A stretch of DNA of 64,000 bases from CAVPRW01 sp046727435 [NCBI: bacterium] (GTDB lineage: Bacteria; Tectomicrobia; Entotheonellia; J063), in contig JBKPCR010000099.1 of the NCBI GenBank assembly GCA_046727435.1, positions 1 through 64,000 on the forward strand, written 5' to 3'. The notes below the pieces were generated by a model. The model was given only the letters and a program-made list of their open reading frames with translations. It was not told the origin of the DNA and searched no databases. Of the stretch, positions 16,825 through 26,374 are shown piece after piece. The first letter of the stretch is position 1, and every line of letters begins with the position of its first letter. The position numbers and the translations under genes were made by a program.

Positions 16825-17745
16825 CTAGGGGAGGCAGTATACGTCGATGAACCAAGTGCGGTTCTTGTCGCGGGGACGCACGCGGACGGTCACTGTCTGC
16901 GGCCCCGACCCCTGCTCGACGTCATCGAGCAAGACGCGCTCGACCGTGCAGCCGTCCTGGTTGCCGATAGCGATGTAGTGGATACCGACCTCAGGCGCCT
17001 CCACATGCGCCTCATGCATGATTACGAGCTCGGGCTTGTAATAGGACCATTTGGTGTTGTTAGCGCCGTGGATGTCGGTCCAGGTCACTCCCCGGCCATC
17101 CAGGAGGTTACCGCTGCTGTCGAAGAACCGCGTGTCAATCTCGCGGACGTCCGAGTCCTCGACCTTGAAGTTATCGGTCTTGCTGTGGCTAGGAATGAAG
17201 CCGTGACGATTCGCGGGTGCGTTACCGCAGTCTACCTCGTCCAAGCCCGTGATCCCAGCCTTACCAAGTTCCTGGCAACCGAGCAAGAAGTCCTCAAGGC
17301 GGGTCACCCATACCTTGTACTCGCCCCCAGGGTTGGGGGTATCATTATAGGGGACCAGCTGCACGGTCTTTGCGGGGGGATGATCCACATCATTTCCCGT
17401 GGCATGCTCACAGTCGGTGTCAACCACACTGCTGATAACCCCGCTGCTCACTACAAATTGACGACAGCGCGCAAAGTCCGTCGAGAGCAGCGTCTTGCCC
17501 GATGGGTCCGTGACCTGGAAGACGTATGTCCCATCGTCGAGGCCTGCCGCGTCTTGGGGCGCTCCGACCCCGGGGCCGCCATCCAGATAGACGTCATTCT
17601 TGTCATCGTAGATATTGAAGTTGACTTCGCTGCCATCCGGGAGCGTCGTGAAAATCGCCCCCGAGGGCGCGTGCGCCGCCGCCGGCACAACCAGGGCCGA
17701 TGCCACACCGACGGCCAGGACCAACCTGATGATTCCTTGCTTCAT
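16825..17745 (-). CDS. Secreted protein of unknown function
   Basis: The start is the ATG at 17743-17745, with GGAGAG four bases upstream, which leaves a clean signal peptide (IIRLVLAVGVASALVVPAAAHA). The upstream in-frame part of the open frame has no SD. The mature chain of about 280 residues is rich in beta-prone segments, with VNFNIYDDKNDVYLDGGPG near the front and YVFQVTDPSGKTLLSTD after it. It has several cysteines (around CRQF, DTDCEH, GCQEL, DCGNA, DGCTVE, VYCLP), fitting a disulfide-bonded periplasmic or extracellular protein. I recognise no family. It is preceded by 440 bases without a gene and followed by a palindrome, so it is probably its own transcription unit. Confidence 0.75.
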   Translation of the reverse strand: MKQGIIRLVLAVGVASALVVPAAAHAPSGAIFTTLPDGSEVNFNIYDDKNDVYLDGGPGVGAPQDAAGLDDGTYVFQVTDPSGKTLLSTDFARCRQFVVSSGVISSVVDTDCEHATGNDVDHPPAKTVQLVPYNDTPNPGGEYKVWVTRLEDFLLGCQELGKAGITGLDEVDCGNAPANRHGFIPSHSKTDNFKVEDSDVREIDTRFFDSSGNLLDGRGVTWTDIHGANNTKWSYYKPELVIMHEAHVEAPEVGIHYIAIGNQDGCTVERVLLDDVEQGSGPQTVTVRVRPRDKNRTWFIDVYCLP

Positions 17746-18184
17746 GGTACTCTCCATTCTGTTGTGATGCCCCACTGACGGGGGCCATGCGAAAGGGCGC
17801 AGGCTGCCGGTGTCGTGGTCACCCACTCCCCGGCGGATAGCCGGGGCAGCCACCGAGCGCGTGCGCCGTGTTGCCAGCCATGGCCGTACCAGCAGACGAG
17901 AGCGTATCAGGCAGCCTGTGCTGGCGCAGGCTTGAAGAGCAGCGAGGGTTGTGACCGAGGGACAGCCAAGCCTTGTAGGTGGATATAAGTGTGAGGAGCT
18001 GCAGGCGCGCAGCGATATACGATTCGTACTATTGTGCGCTACCGTTCGTTATCGCGTGAGGGGCAAGGGGCGGTACATATGCCCCACGAGGGTCAGCCGA
18101 TGCGCTGGACGTGAGAGGTGCCGCAGGACGGTGATGAGACAAGAGACGGTCCGAGCCGAGTGGACATAGCCCAGCGCCCGGACC
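17746..18184. other. Intergenic region with no supported gene
   Basis: No frame here has a domain, signal peptide or start-site support. The promoter for the secreted protein gene is expected within the first 100 bases, but no convincing -35/-10 pair stands out. The 3' end of the AT-rich glycosyltransferase pair begins at the far side. Confidence 0.5.
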
Positions 18185-19291
18185 TCACGCCAGAAGGGTG
18201 TCTATAAGCGTCTGGTAGCAGCGGACCATCGTGGTCTCCTGGAAACCCATGATGATCTTGGATCTCGCTGCGCGACTCATGGTTTGCAGATTCGATGAAT
18301 CCTTCAGCCTGAGCAGCGCGGAGGCAAATCCCTCGCCTCCGTCGCCGGTATTTCTGAGGAAACCATCCTTGCCATCATCGATAATATTGCGGATTTCACC
18401 AACGTCTGAAGCGATCACTGGCAAGCCGACGGACATAGCTTCCAGGATGGTGAGAGGCATTTGCTCGGTAAATGACGTGAGTAAAAAGACATCTCCTGCC
18501 CTGAGATAGGGCAGCACCTCAACGCGCTGTCCCACCATGACGAGGCCTGTATGAATGTCTTTTTGAATGCTTAACTGCTCTATCTTTCGTCGTTCTGGAC
18601 CATCACCTATAATGAGCAATTTGGTTTTCTTGTCTCTCTTATAGCAGTATTCAAAGACTTCCAATAACAGTGCGAAGTTTTTAACCGGATCCAGGCGACC
18701 AGAAAATATGATGACGAAATCTTCTTCGTCAAAATTTAATTCCTTTCTCATGCATCGACGGATATGATTGTCTGGTGAATAATAGTCCGAATCTATGCCG
18801 TTGGGAATCATCAGAACATGATTATCACGCAGCCAATACTTTTTCTGCACAGAGATCTTTAAATTGGAGCTCACGGTCACGAGTGCGGATGCCATCCGAT
18901 ACACAATAAATCGATAAACATCTCTCTTCCATATGGTCATTCGTGCTTCTTCAATACTGAAGCCATGCTCATGATGGATAATTTTCTTAATTCCAGCTAG
19001 TCTCCCCACCCATATGGCATCCGTCGCTCCCCAATTATAGGTCATTAATAAACCTGGAGACACTTTCTTGATTTCTCTATATAGCTTCATAAGGTATTGA
19101 GAGAAATCTTTACTTTTATGAAAGATTATTTTTTCGATGTTATTCGTTTTAATCCACTGAAAAGCACGATCGTTTCCATCCAAACTAAGTATAATATGTT
19201 GATATTTGGAAAAAGTATGGTTAATAATCGAACAGATGACTTTTTCCATCCCTCCGAGGCCAAATGATGGAATGACATGGAGAATTTTCAT
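18185..19291 (-). CDS. Family 4 glycosyltransferase (GT-B fold)
   Basis: The 368-residue product opens with MKILHVIPSFGLGGMEKVI, the glycine-rich acceptor-side loop of GT4 enzymes. It continues with INHEHGF-like elements (IIHHEHGFSIEE), the interdomain VTVSSNLK and IPNGIDSDYYSP, and the donor-binding FSGRLDPVKNFALLLE and EQMPLTILEAMSVGLPVIAS, which holds the catalytic-type E(x7)E. It should transfer a nucleotide-activated sugar to a lipid-linked glycan at the cytoplasmic face. The following gene on this strand is another glycosyltransferase 32 bases upstream, so the two are probably one operon. Both are richer in A+T and Lys/Ile than the neighbouring genes, which suggests transfer. Confidence 0.9.
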   Translation of the reverse strand: MKILHVIPSFGLGGMEKVICSIINHTFSKYQHIILSLDGNDRAFQWIKTNNIEKIIFHKSKDFSQYLMKLYREIKKVSPGLLMTYNWGATDAIWVGRLAGIKKIIHHEHGFSIEEARMTIWKRDVYRFIVYRMASALVTVSSNLKISVQKKYWLRDNHVLMIPNGIDSDYYSPDNHIRRCMRKELNFDEEDFVIIFSGRLDPVKNFALLLEVFEYCYKRDKKTKLLIIGDGPERRKIEQLSIQKDIHTGLVMVGQRVEVLPYLRAGDVFLLTSFTEQMPLTILEAMSVGLPVIASDVGEIRNIIDDGKDGFLRNTGDGGEGFASALLRLKDSSNLQTMSRAARSKIIMGFQETTMVRCYQTLIDTLLA

Positions 19292-19323
19292 GGCGAGTAG
19301 CTTTCCTTACTGGAACATATCTC

Positions 19324-20490
19324 TCAATGCATGGCGGAAGATCGCGTGATTTCTGTGATCAGCTCATCAAACCTCTGCAAATTCTTTTCCCAACAAAAAT
19401 TTTGCTCAATAAATTGCTTGGCGTTCTTCCGAAGCCTTTCTCTCAGGCTTGCATCGTTGAGTAGTCTGATGGTGGCTGCGGCAAAATCTTCTGGGTCGTC
19501 CGCCATGAGAATTTCTTGGCCGGGCACCGCGTTAATGCCTCGATTCGCCATGGAGGTGGCGACCACGGGAACTCCCATAGCCATTGCTTCAAGGATCTTG
19601 TTTTGGACGCCCATGGCTACACGTAAGGGCACCACGCAGACAGCGGCTTTGGAGAGATAGGCGCGGATATCCGGCACGAAACCTGTCACAGTCGTATGGC
19701 GATCGGCCAGTTTTCGAATTTGCGCGGTCGGATGCATGCCCGCGATGATAAACTGGGCAGCTGGAATCTCACGTTTAATTAACGGGAAAATATAGCGGTG
19801 AAAATGCAGGACGGCGTCAGTGTTGGGAAAGTAATTCATCACGCCAGTAAAGATGATCGAGCCGTCATTGGGAGTATTGTCTGTGGAGAAATACTGTTGA
19901 TCGACCCCATTTGGGAGGACGGTGATACGAGAACTATTGTCAAGCAGGGACTTCTCATGCTGAGAGGTTACCAAGCAGTGGTCAAATTGTTTAGAGAGGA
20001 ACTGTTCAAAGCGAAAAAGCCTGCGAGACTCCGTCCGGTAAATCATCGAATAAGGAAAGGGAGCCATCGAAGAGAGATGTTCCCATTTCTTTGAATCAAT
20101 GTCAACGTAATCAAGAATTTTCGGTGAAGATATATTGAGAGCATATTGAGCCATAGTTGAGCAATCGGCAAGTACTACATCTGGAGAAAGTCTTTGCACC
20201 ACCTTTGCTAACACTCCTGAATAAAAATATGCAACGGATAATGGATAATTCGAAAAAAGAGATGTAAGACAAGATAAATAGGAAACAACGGTCTTATATT
20301 TAATTGGAAAAATGGATTCGCAGTATTGCCTCAGATGTTCTTGGCATGCATAATGTTCAGCACTAAATACTGGGTATACAAGCGTCAGATCATAATTCTT
20401 GGAGAGATGTTTGAGGAGATTATAACAGCGGATACGATCGCCTCGATTTGGCGGATATGGACATGTATGGGCCAGATACAGTATTTTCAT
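19324..20490 (-). CDS. Glycosyltransferase of the Stp1/TIGR03087 type (exosortase-A associated)
   Basis: The ATG at 20488-20490 gives the typical start MKILYLAHTCPYPPNRGDRIR; the upstream in-frame extension is rejected because the family begins here. The product has 388 residues. It carries KILDYVDIDSKKWEH near 135, then VTSQHEKSLLD, VLPNGVDQQYF and FTGVMNYFPNTDAV, ending in the donor-site VGVQNKILEAMAMGVPVVATS-like region. These signatures match the sugar transferases that accompany PEP-CTERM/exosortase-A polysaccharide loci. It probably adds one sugar in assembly of the exopolysaccharide repeat. Composition is AT-rich compared with genes on either side. Confidence 0.88.
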   Translation of the reverse strand: MKILYLAHTCPYPPNRGDRIRCYNLLKHLSKNYDLTLVYPVFSAEHYACQEHLRQYCESIFPIKYKTVVSYLSCLTSLFSNYPLSVAYFYSGVLAKVVQRLSPDVVLADCSTMAQYALNISSPKILDYVDIDSKKWEHLSSMAPFPYSMIYRTESRRLFRFEQFLSKQFDHCLVTSQHEKSLLDNSSRITVLPNGVDQQYFSTDNTPNDGSIIFTGVMNYFPNTDAVLHFHRYIFPLIKREIPAAQFIIAGMHPTAQIRKLADRHTTVTGFVPDIRAYLSKAAVCVVPLRVAMGVQNKILEAMAMGVPVVATSMANRGINAVPGQEILMADDPEDFAAATIRLLNDASLRERLRKNAKQFIEQNFCWEKNLQRFDELITEITRSSAMH

Positions 20491-20772
20491 AAAGTACCCA
20501 TGAATGAGGGCGTCCCAGGCTGAACGCAAGATTGTCAAGATGTGCATTGCGTCCGCCACAAGGTTATGGGGGTCCGATCGAACTGATCGGACGTGTTCAG
20601 TGCCGCGATCACCGCATTATAACAAGAGTGGCATTGCGATGCAGAGATTTTTGCGCAGAGATGATCAGAAAATATATAAATACCCTAAATCTCAGAGACA
20701 CCGAGGGTGATCAGGTGTTATTATCAGTTTTGCAAGGTACCCTTCGCGGCGATGGCTTTCAGAGGTGGCGGC

Positions 20773-23373
20773 ATGCTGTGCTCGCTTATCATCACAGAAG
20801 AGAGTGGAATCGCTCGCTTTGACGAGCCGGTAATTTTGGGCCTTCCATTTCCGCGCGGCGTGCTATCGCAGACCCAGCGATTATCGCTGATCGCTGACCG
20901 ACAACAGCAACGACTGCCGTTGCAGGTGGAGGTGCTCGATCGCTGGATTGACGGTAGTGTCAGATGGGCACTGTTGGATTTCCAGGCCACTGTCGCGGCC
21001 GGCCAGACCATGGAATACCACCTCCGGTCCGCGCCTGATTCCCCGCCAGTCCAAGATTCACAGGTTTCTCTGGTGCAGGCTCAGGACGCCTGGACGATCG
21101 ATACCGGTGTGGCCCGCTTCACGTTGAATACCCACACGCTCAGGCTCTTTGATGAAGTGGTCAGCGGGGGGGCGGTGATCGGCGAGGTTGCGGGGAGCCA
21201 GATTGTGCTCACCGACGCGGAAGGCCAGACATACGAGCCGAAAATCGATCGCATCGCGGTGGAGGCTTCTGGACCGCTCAGGCTTTCCCTCGACATACAT
21301 GGGAAATTGATCTCTCCAGGCCGGGAACCTCTGGCAGAATACAGTGCCCGTTTGAGCTTCTATGCCGGAAGCGGCGTGGTTGAACTGAAGTTGACCATTC
21401 ATAATCCCAGAGCCGCCAAACACCCGGGCGGTGTCTGGGACCTTGGCGATCCCGGATCGATCTACTTCAAAGACCTCTCTCTGCACACCGCTTTGCGCAC
21501 AGACAGGGCTGCCGCCATGTGGACCGCCCAGCCGCAAGAGCCCTTTGTTGCGGTCGCGGGTGCAGCGGTAGAGATCTATCAAGACTCCAGCGGTGGGACG
21601 AACTGGCAGAGTACCAATCACGTCAATGCCGATGGTCGGGTCATGCAGCGGTTTCAGGGATATCGCGTGCAGGTCGGTGAGATGACGGTCGCGGCGGGGA
21701 AGCGCGCCGCCCCGACTATCCTCGTCTATGATCCCAGTGATCACCGGAGTATCGCCGGTGCTGTAGAGGGATTCTGGCAAAATTTTCCGAAGGCGCTTGA
21801 GGTCCATGGCAATCGACTAACCATTGGGGTGTTCCCACGCCAGTCCGCCGATGTCTATGAGCTACAGGGGGGTGAACAAAAGACACATACGCTGTTTTTA
21901 ACATTCGGCCAGCATCGGCACCACGCCGCAGGGCTGACCTGGGTGCATGATCGATTGGTGCCACGCGCGCAGCCTGAATGGTATGCGCAGTCTAAGGCCA
22001 TCAGTTATCTCATACCGCAAGCTCGGGATGACCATCGCGACTGCCTGGCCCTCATCGATACCGCCATCGCCGGGCCGAACTCGTTCTTCGAGCGGCGAGA
22101 GATCAGCGATGAATACGGCTGGCGTCATTTTGGAGACCTCTATGCCGATCACGAAGCTGTCGGCCATCAGAGGGCATTTCCGCTTATCTCGCATTACAAC
22201 AATCAATACGATGCCATCTATGGGATGCTGATCCAGTATCTCAGAAGCGGCGACGTGCGCTGGTTCCACCTCATGCGCGATTTGGCAAGACATGTCATCG
22301 ATATCGATATCTACCATACACAGGAAGACCGTCCAGACTACAACGGTGGTCTGTTCTGGCATACAGATCATTACGTCGATGCGGCCACCGCCAGCCACCG
22401 CAGCTATTCACAGGCCAATCGGGAGACGCAGGGAGGGTGTCGCTATGGCGGAGGGCCGTCGAACGAACACAACTACACCACCGGTTTGCTCTACTATTAC
22501 TTTATAACTGGCGACATCGGCGCACGTGAAGCCGTTCGCAGCCTCGCCGATTGGGTCATCAAGATGGATCAGGGCTGGCGAGCGCTTCTGAGTTGGTTCG
22601 ACAGACGTCCAACTGGCCTGGCCAGTGCCACAACGAGTCGGCAATACCATGGCCCCGGGCGCGGAGCTGGGAATTCTATCAATGCGCTGATCGATGCCTA
22701 CCTGCTGACTCGTGAGGAGCGGTATCTGACCACAGCTGAGGTGCTAATCCGTCGGTGCATTCATCCCGCCGACAATATTCAGGCGAGAAATCTGCACGAT
22801 GTGGAACATCGCTGGTCCTATACGGTCTTCTTGCAGGCCCTCGGTAAGTATCTGGACGTGAAGATCGAGCAGAATTCCCTCGATTTCATGTACGGCTATG
22901 GTCGGGAGAGTTTGCTCCACTATACTCGCTGGATGCTTGAGCATGAAGTGCCCTATGCCACGGTCTTAGATCGGGTCGAGATTCCGACAGAAACATGGCC
23001 GGCACAGGACATCAGGAAAACGAATGTCTTCGATGTTGCGGCGAAGCATGCCGATGAACCGCTCCACACAGCCTTTCGTCAGAAAGCCGATTTCTTCTTC
23101 CACGCTTGTATCCGCGATTTGCGGTCGTTCGACACCTGCACCCTAACCCGCCCACTTGTGTTACTCATAACCAACGCGTTTCGGCATACATACTTCCAGC
23201 TCCACCCAGATGAGCTCGCTCCCCGCCCCGACCAGCCGTATGATTATGGGAAACCGGAGCACTTCACCCCGCAGCTCGCTGAGCTCTATCAGGCTAAAGA
23301 ATGGCTGATCGCGCTGTCACAAACGGCGAAGCACCTCGGCCGGTGCCTTATTAGACCATACGGGAACGGTTAA
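20773..23373 (+). CDS. PcRGLX/YetA-like protein (candidate exo-rhamnogalacturonan-lyase-type polysaccharide lyase)
   Basis: The ATG at 20773 has AGAGGTGG at good spacing; a GTG at 20707 and an ATG at 20752 are poorer. The product has 866 residues. The N-terminal region (to about 110) with LGLPFPRGVLSQ and DGSVRWALLDFQ resembles the RIFT-barrel domain of PcRGLX. A beta-sandwich follows (about 115-400), then an alpha-rich C-terminal part (about 420-800) with EYGWRHFGDLYADHE, SHYNNQYDAIYG and PSNEHNYTTGLLYYY, which are conserved-looking and rich in His and Tyr. Family PL26 enzymes release unsaturated disaccharides from rhamnogalacturonan. There is no clear signal peptide, so action may be intracellular. 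Activity on the cell's own polymer is possible. The family call is moderately sure. Confidence 0.65.
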   Translation: MLCSLIITEESGIARFDEPVILGLPFPRGVLSQTQRLSLIADRQQQRLPLQVEVLDRWIDGSVRWALLDFQATVAAGQTMEYHLRSAPDSPPVQDSQVSLVQAQDAWTIDTGVARFTLNTHTLRLFDEVVSGGAVIGEVAGSQIVLTDAEGQTYEPKIDRIAVEASGPLRLSLDIHGKLISPGREPLAEYSARLSFYAGSGVVELKLTIHNPRAAKHPGGVWDLGDPGSIYFKDLSLHTALRTDRAAAMWTAQPQEPFVAVAGAAVEIYQDSSGGTNWQSTNHVNADGRVMQRFQGYRVQVGEMTVAAGKRAAPTILVYDPSDHRSIAGAVEGFWQNFPKALEVHGNRLTIGVFPRQSADVYELQGGEQKTHTLFLTFGQHRHHAAGLTWVHDRLVPRAQPEWYAQSKAISYLIPQARDDHRDCLALIDTAIAGPNSFFERREISDEYGWRHFGDLYADHEAVGHQRAFPLISHYNNQYDAIYGMLIQYLRSGDVRWFHLMRDLARHVIDIDIYHTQEDRPDYNGGLFWHTDHYVDAATASHRSYSQANRETQGGCRYGGGPSNEHNYTTGLLYYYFITGDIGAREAVRSLADWVIKMDQGWRALLSWFDRRPTGLASATTSRQYHGPGRGAGNSINALIDAYLLTREERYLTTAEVLIRRCIHPADNIQARNLHDVEHRWSYTVFLQALGKYLDVKIEQNSLDFMYGYGRESLLHYTRWMLEHEVPYATVLDRVEIPTETWPAQDIRKTNVFDVAAKHADEPLHTAFRQKADFFFHACIRDLRSFDTCTLTRPLVLLITNAFRHTYFQLHPDELAPRPDQPYDYGKPEHFTPQLAELYQAKEWLIALSQTAKHLGRCLIRPYGNG

Positions 23374-23392
23374 CTCAGCTCTCCGACAAACT

Positions 23393-23427
23393 TCCCTCTC
23401 CCTCCGGGAGCGGGCGAGGGTGAGGGA
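23393..23427. repeat. REP-like intergenic palindrome
   Basis: TCCCTC at 23393-23398 pairs with GAGGGA at 23422-23427. The centre has CTCC and GGAG arms, so the whole resembles the dispersed CCCTCTCCC...GGGTGAGGGA palindromes common between bacterial genes. It lies 20 bases after a stop codon and may terminate transcription or stabilise mRNA. Confidence 0.5.
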
Positions 23428-23772
23428 GGCTGCCCCTACTCCTGCCGAACTACCTCTAACCGCCAGCGCTGAGGTCCCTGCGCTGGCACGCCTCGTCCCT
23501 CTGGTGTCGAGTGAGCCAGGGGGACTTCTAAGCTCAACCGCTCGCGAGAGATGGCGAAATAGGTGGTCAAGAAGTGCTCGTCCTTATTGGCAAAGTAGTA
23601 TTATAGATAATAATTAATTTATATTAATGAATTAATGTTATTATGAGTACTCATTGAAAGCGATAGCAGCTGTCTAAAACACTAAGAAGCGATGGACCCG
23701 AGACACGAGAGCACTGCTAGAAACCTGCGAGACGACGGGGAGGATTGGAAGGGTGGGCGTCTGTCGAGCAAG

Positions 23773-26114
23773 ATGCGAGTTTTCCCAAACCCCATTGCAA
23801 CACTGCTCATGACCATCGTGATGAGTGCCCAGCTGCATGCAGCCGAGGTCCAGCTTACATGGACTGCCCCGGCCACCAATGTCGACGGCACCCCCCTGAC
23901 CGACCTAGCCGGGTATCGGGTGTACTATGGGCAAACAAGCGGCAACTTGACACTTAAAGTCGATGTCGGGAACCAGACTACGTACCTGCTCTCTGGGTTA
24001 ATAGGCGGTCAAGTATACTACTTCGCAGTCACCGCCTATGATACCTCTGGCAACGAAAGCGGGCTCTCCGACGGGGCAAGTGCCACGACTCTCAGTGATA
24101 CCCCACCCCCATCAGTGGCAAGCTTTACCGGCACGCCCATCACAGGATCAGCACCGCTCACCGTCACGTTCACCGATACCTCTACGGGGCAAATCACAAC
24201 ATGGGGCTGGAGCTTCGGGGATAACACTGGCAGCTCCGTGCAGCACCCCCAGCATACCTATGCCAGCGCTGGTACCTATGCTGTGACGCTTACCATTAAT
24301 GGTCCCGGTGGTTCCAAGACTGCTACCAGGCAGGGGTATATCACCGTCATTGCCCCTCCCCACACCAAGCACAGGACTGGTGGCCGCTTATGGCTTCGAT
24401 GAGGGAACAGGCTCGACACTCACCGATATCTCCGGTAACGGCAATCACGGCACCATTTCTGGGGCACATTGGATCAATTCGGGACGATACGGCAAGGCTC
24501 TCATCTTTGGTGGCGTCAACGATTGGGTGACCGTGAACGATGCGCCCTCCCTCGACCTCACCACTGGAATGACGCTAGTGGCTTGAGTTTATCTGACCGC
24601 CTTGAGCGGGGGTTCAAGGAACGGATGGCGCACCGTCATTCTGAAACAATCGCCGGGTCAGTTATAGCGGTTTTCACTCCGATATATGGGGCAACTGGAG
24701 GCTAAACTCCCGTCTCCCAGGGGAAGTTGTGGTGGATGCCATACAGCTGCTCGGGAACCGCTCTAGGTTATGCCCTCTATGCCAATTCCGATCACAATTG
24801 TCCCAGTGGATATGTCTATACCAGGGGGGAGCAGGGAGTGTTCGGAAACGCCCAATTGCCGCTGAACATCTGAAGGCACCTGGCCACTACCTATGATGGG
24901 GCGGCGCTTAGGTTGTGTGTGAACAGCTCGCTAGTCGGGAGTCGATCCCTGACCGCCTGCATCAGGGCCTCAGGGAGTCCGCTACATATTGCTGGGAACA
25001 GAGTCTGGGGTGACTATTTCAAGGGCCGCATCGACGAGGTGCGTGTATACAATCGCGCACCAACGTCCAGCCAGCTGCAGACGGCTATGAATCCCCTGTG
25101 TCGCCCCCGGAGGGTTACGCTCGCCTGCAACACCCCGCTAGCAATGCAGCTGGAGGAGGCATTACGTGGTAACGCCCGTGCGGGCATAGAGAAGACTGTC
25201 GGATGGTCTATGGTGGACAGCGCTACCAACCGAAACCTACGTCTGCGTGATGCAAGCGCCTCCTCAGAGGCCCAACCGCATCTCGTTGATGTCGGTGAGC
25301 TACAATTAACGCCGCAATGGCAACGGATTGAGATCAGCGAAACGTTCGTCAATCCAGTCGTCATAGCCTGTGCCGTAAGCACCGCTGGGAGCGCCGCAGC
25401 ACTCATCGACGTTCGCCATGTAGAGCCCTCAGGTTTCGAAATTCGCTTACAGCAAATGATCGCTGGAGCCGGAACACCTCTCAGTGGCGTCGCAGGCTTC
25501 CTGGTGCTAGAACGAGGGACGTATACTCTATCAGATGGCACCCTTGTGGAAGCCGCAAGCGCTGTGGCGACGTTGTCCGGGGCGTCGTATGGACGCCCTT
25601 CAGCCGTCCCTTTAACCGCATCCTCGTGGTGCTGACCGCCGTTAGGAGCGACGATGAGGTGGGGCCCGTCGCCCGTCACCAGTCGTGTCCAGGTGTTGAC
25701 GCAGAGCTACCTCCGTGTTGACCTGTACAGAGGAGGTTCCACGACTCATGCCAGCGGCAATACCAAGCTGTCCTACATCGCCTGGGAGCCGTCAGCGGGC
25801 ACGCTGCAGGGCATAACGTTTGAAGCACAGAGAGCCCAGGACATCGCACGTGGGCAATGGCATGCTCTGGCATTCCTCGGCGCGTTCGACGCCCCCCGGT
25901 TTTACTCGCCGAGGTCCAGGGAGGTGGCTCCGGCCATCCCCTGACCTTGCGCTGGGATGCCATGCGCGCGGACGGCGTCGAGGTGACGATCGACGCCAGG
26001 CCGTATGGCGACGCACACGACGTCCCGCCGCGATGGTGGGCTATATCGCGCTGCGCTGACGTCACCGATCGGTGTGAATTGGGGGGGACAATTTGGCTTG
26101 ACGGCTGTACATAG
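23773..26114 (+). pseudogene. Decayed exported Fn3-PKD-LamG surface protein with lectin-like tail
   Basis: The start at 23773 gives a signal peptide and mature AEVQLTWTAPATN. Fn3 (to about 24100) and PKD (24110-24350, with WGWSFGDNTGSS) are in frame. A shift near 24350-24400 moves the LamG domain to another frame (LVAAYGFDEGTGSTL). At 24585-24587 the expected Trp of LEAWVY is TGA. Then a 99-bp insertion, a second stop (TGA at 24871-24873 in place of Trp) and further shifts follow. The tail (25280-26060) has two repeated beta domains, QWQRIEISETFVNPVVIA and then VLLAEVQGGGSGHPLTLRWD, which resemble H-type-lectin-like modules. The gene is clearly non-functional as a unit. Confidence 0.8.
24665..24763. 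mobile_element. MITE-like 99-bp insertion with imperfect terminal inverted repeats
   Basis: Removing 24665-24763 together with one flanking TA joins CAGTTA to GGTTAT, restoring the expected LamG frame (GQL|GYALYAN). The element begins TAGCGGTTTTC and ends GGGAACCGCTC, so the ends share AGCGGTT in inverted orientation. TA lies on both sides. TA duplication is typical of IS630/Tc1-mariner elements, so this is probably a non-autonomous derivative; no transposase is encoded. Confidence 0.6.
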
Positions 26115-26374
26115 ATGTGATAGTTATTAATTCCCCCGCTGGACTCCCCCTGATGAGTCAGCCTCAACATTCCCTGAATCGTTCAACTATGAGGCGTCCC
26201 TCACCGCCGCAGTCGTGTGGGGCGAGCCATGAGGCCAGCTGCGGGCAACCGCGAGACGAACGTGGCAGAGTGTGGCTGCGGGCTCGGCAGGCAGCTGACT
26301 CTGCCGCACCTGTCTGGCGGTGGTGAAGACGTGATCCGAGGGCAACCATTCGTCCCTGGTGATGGGAAGGGGTA

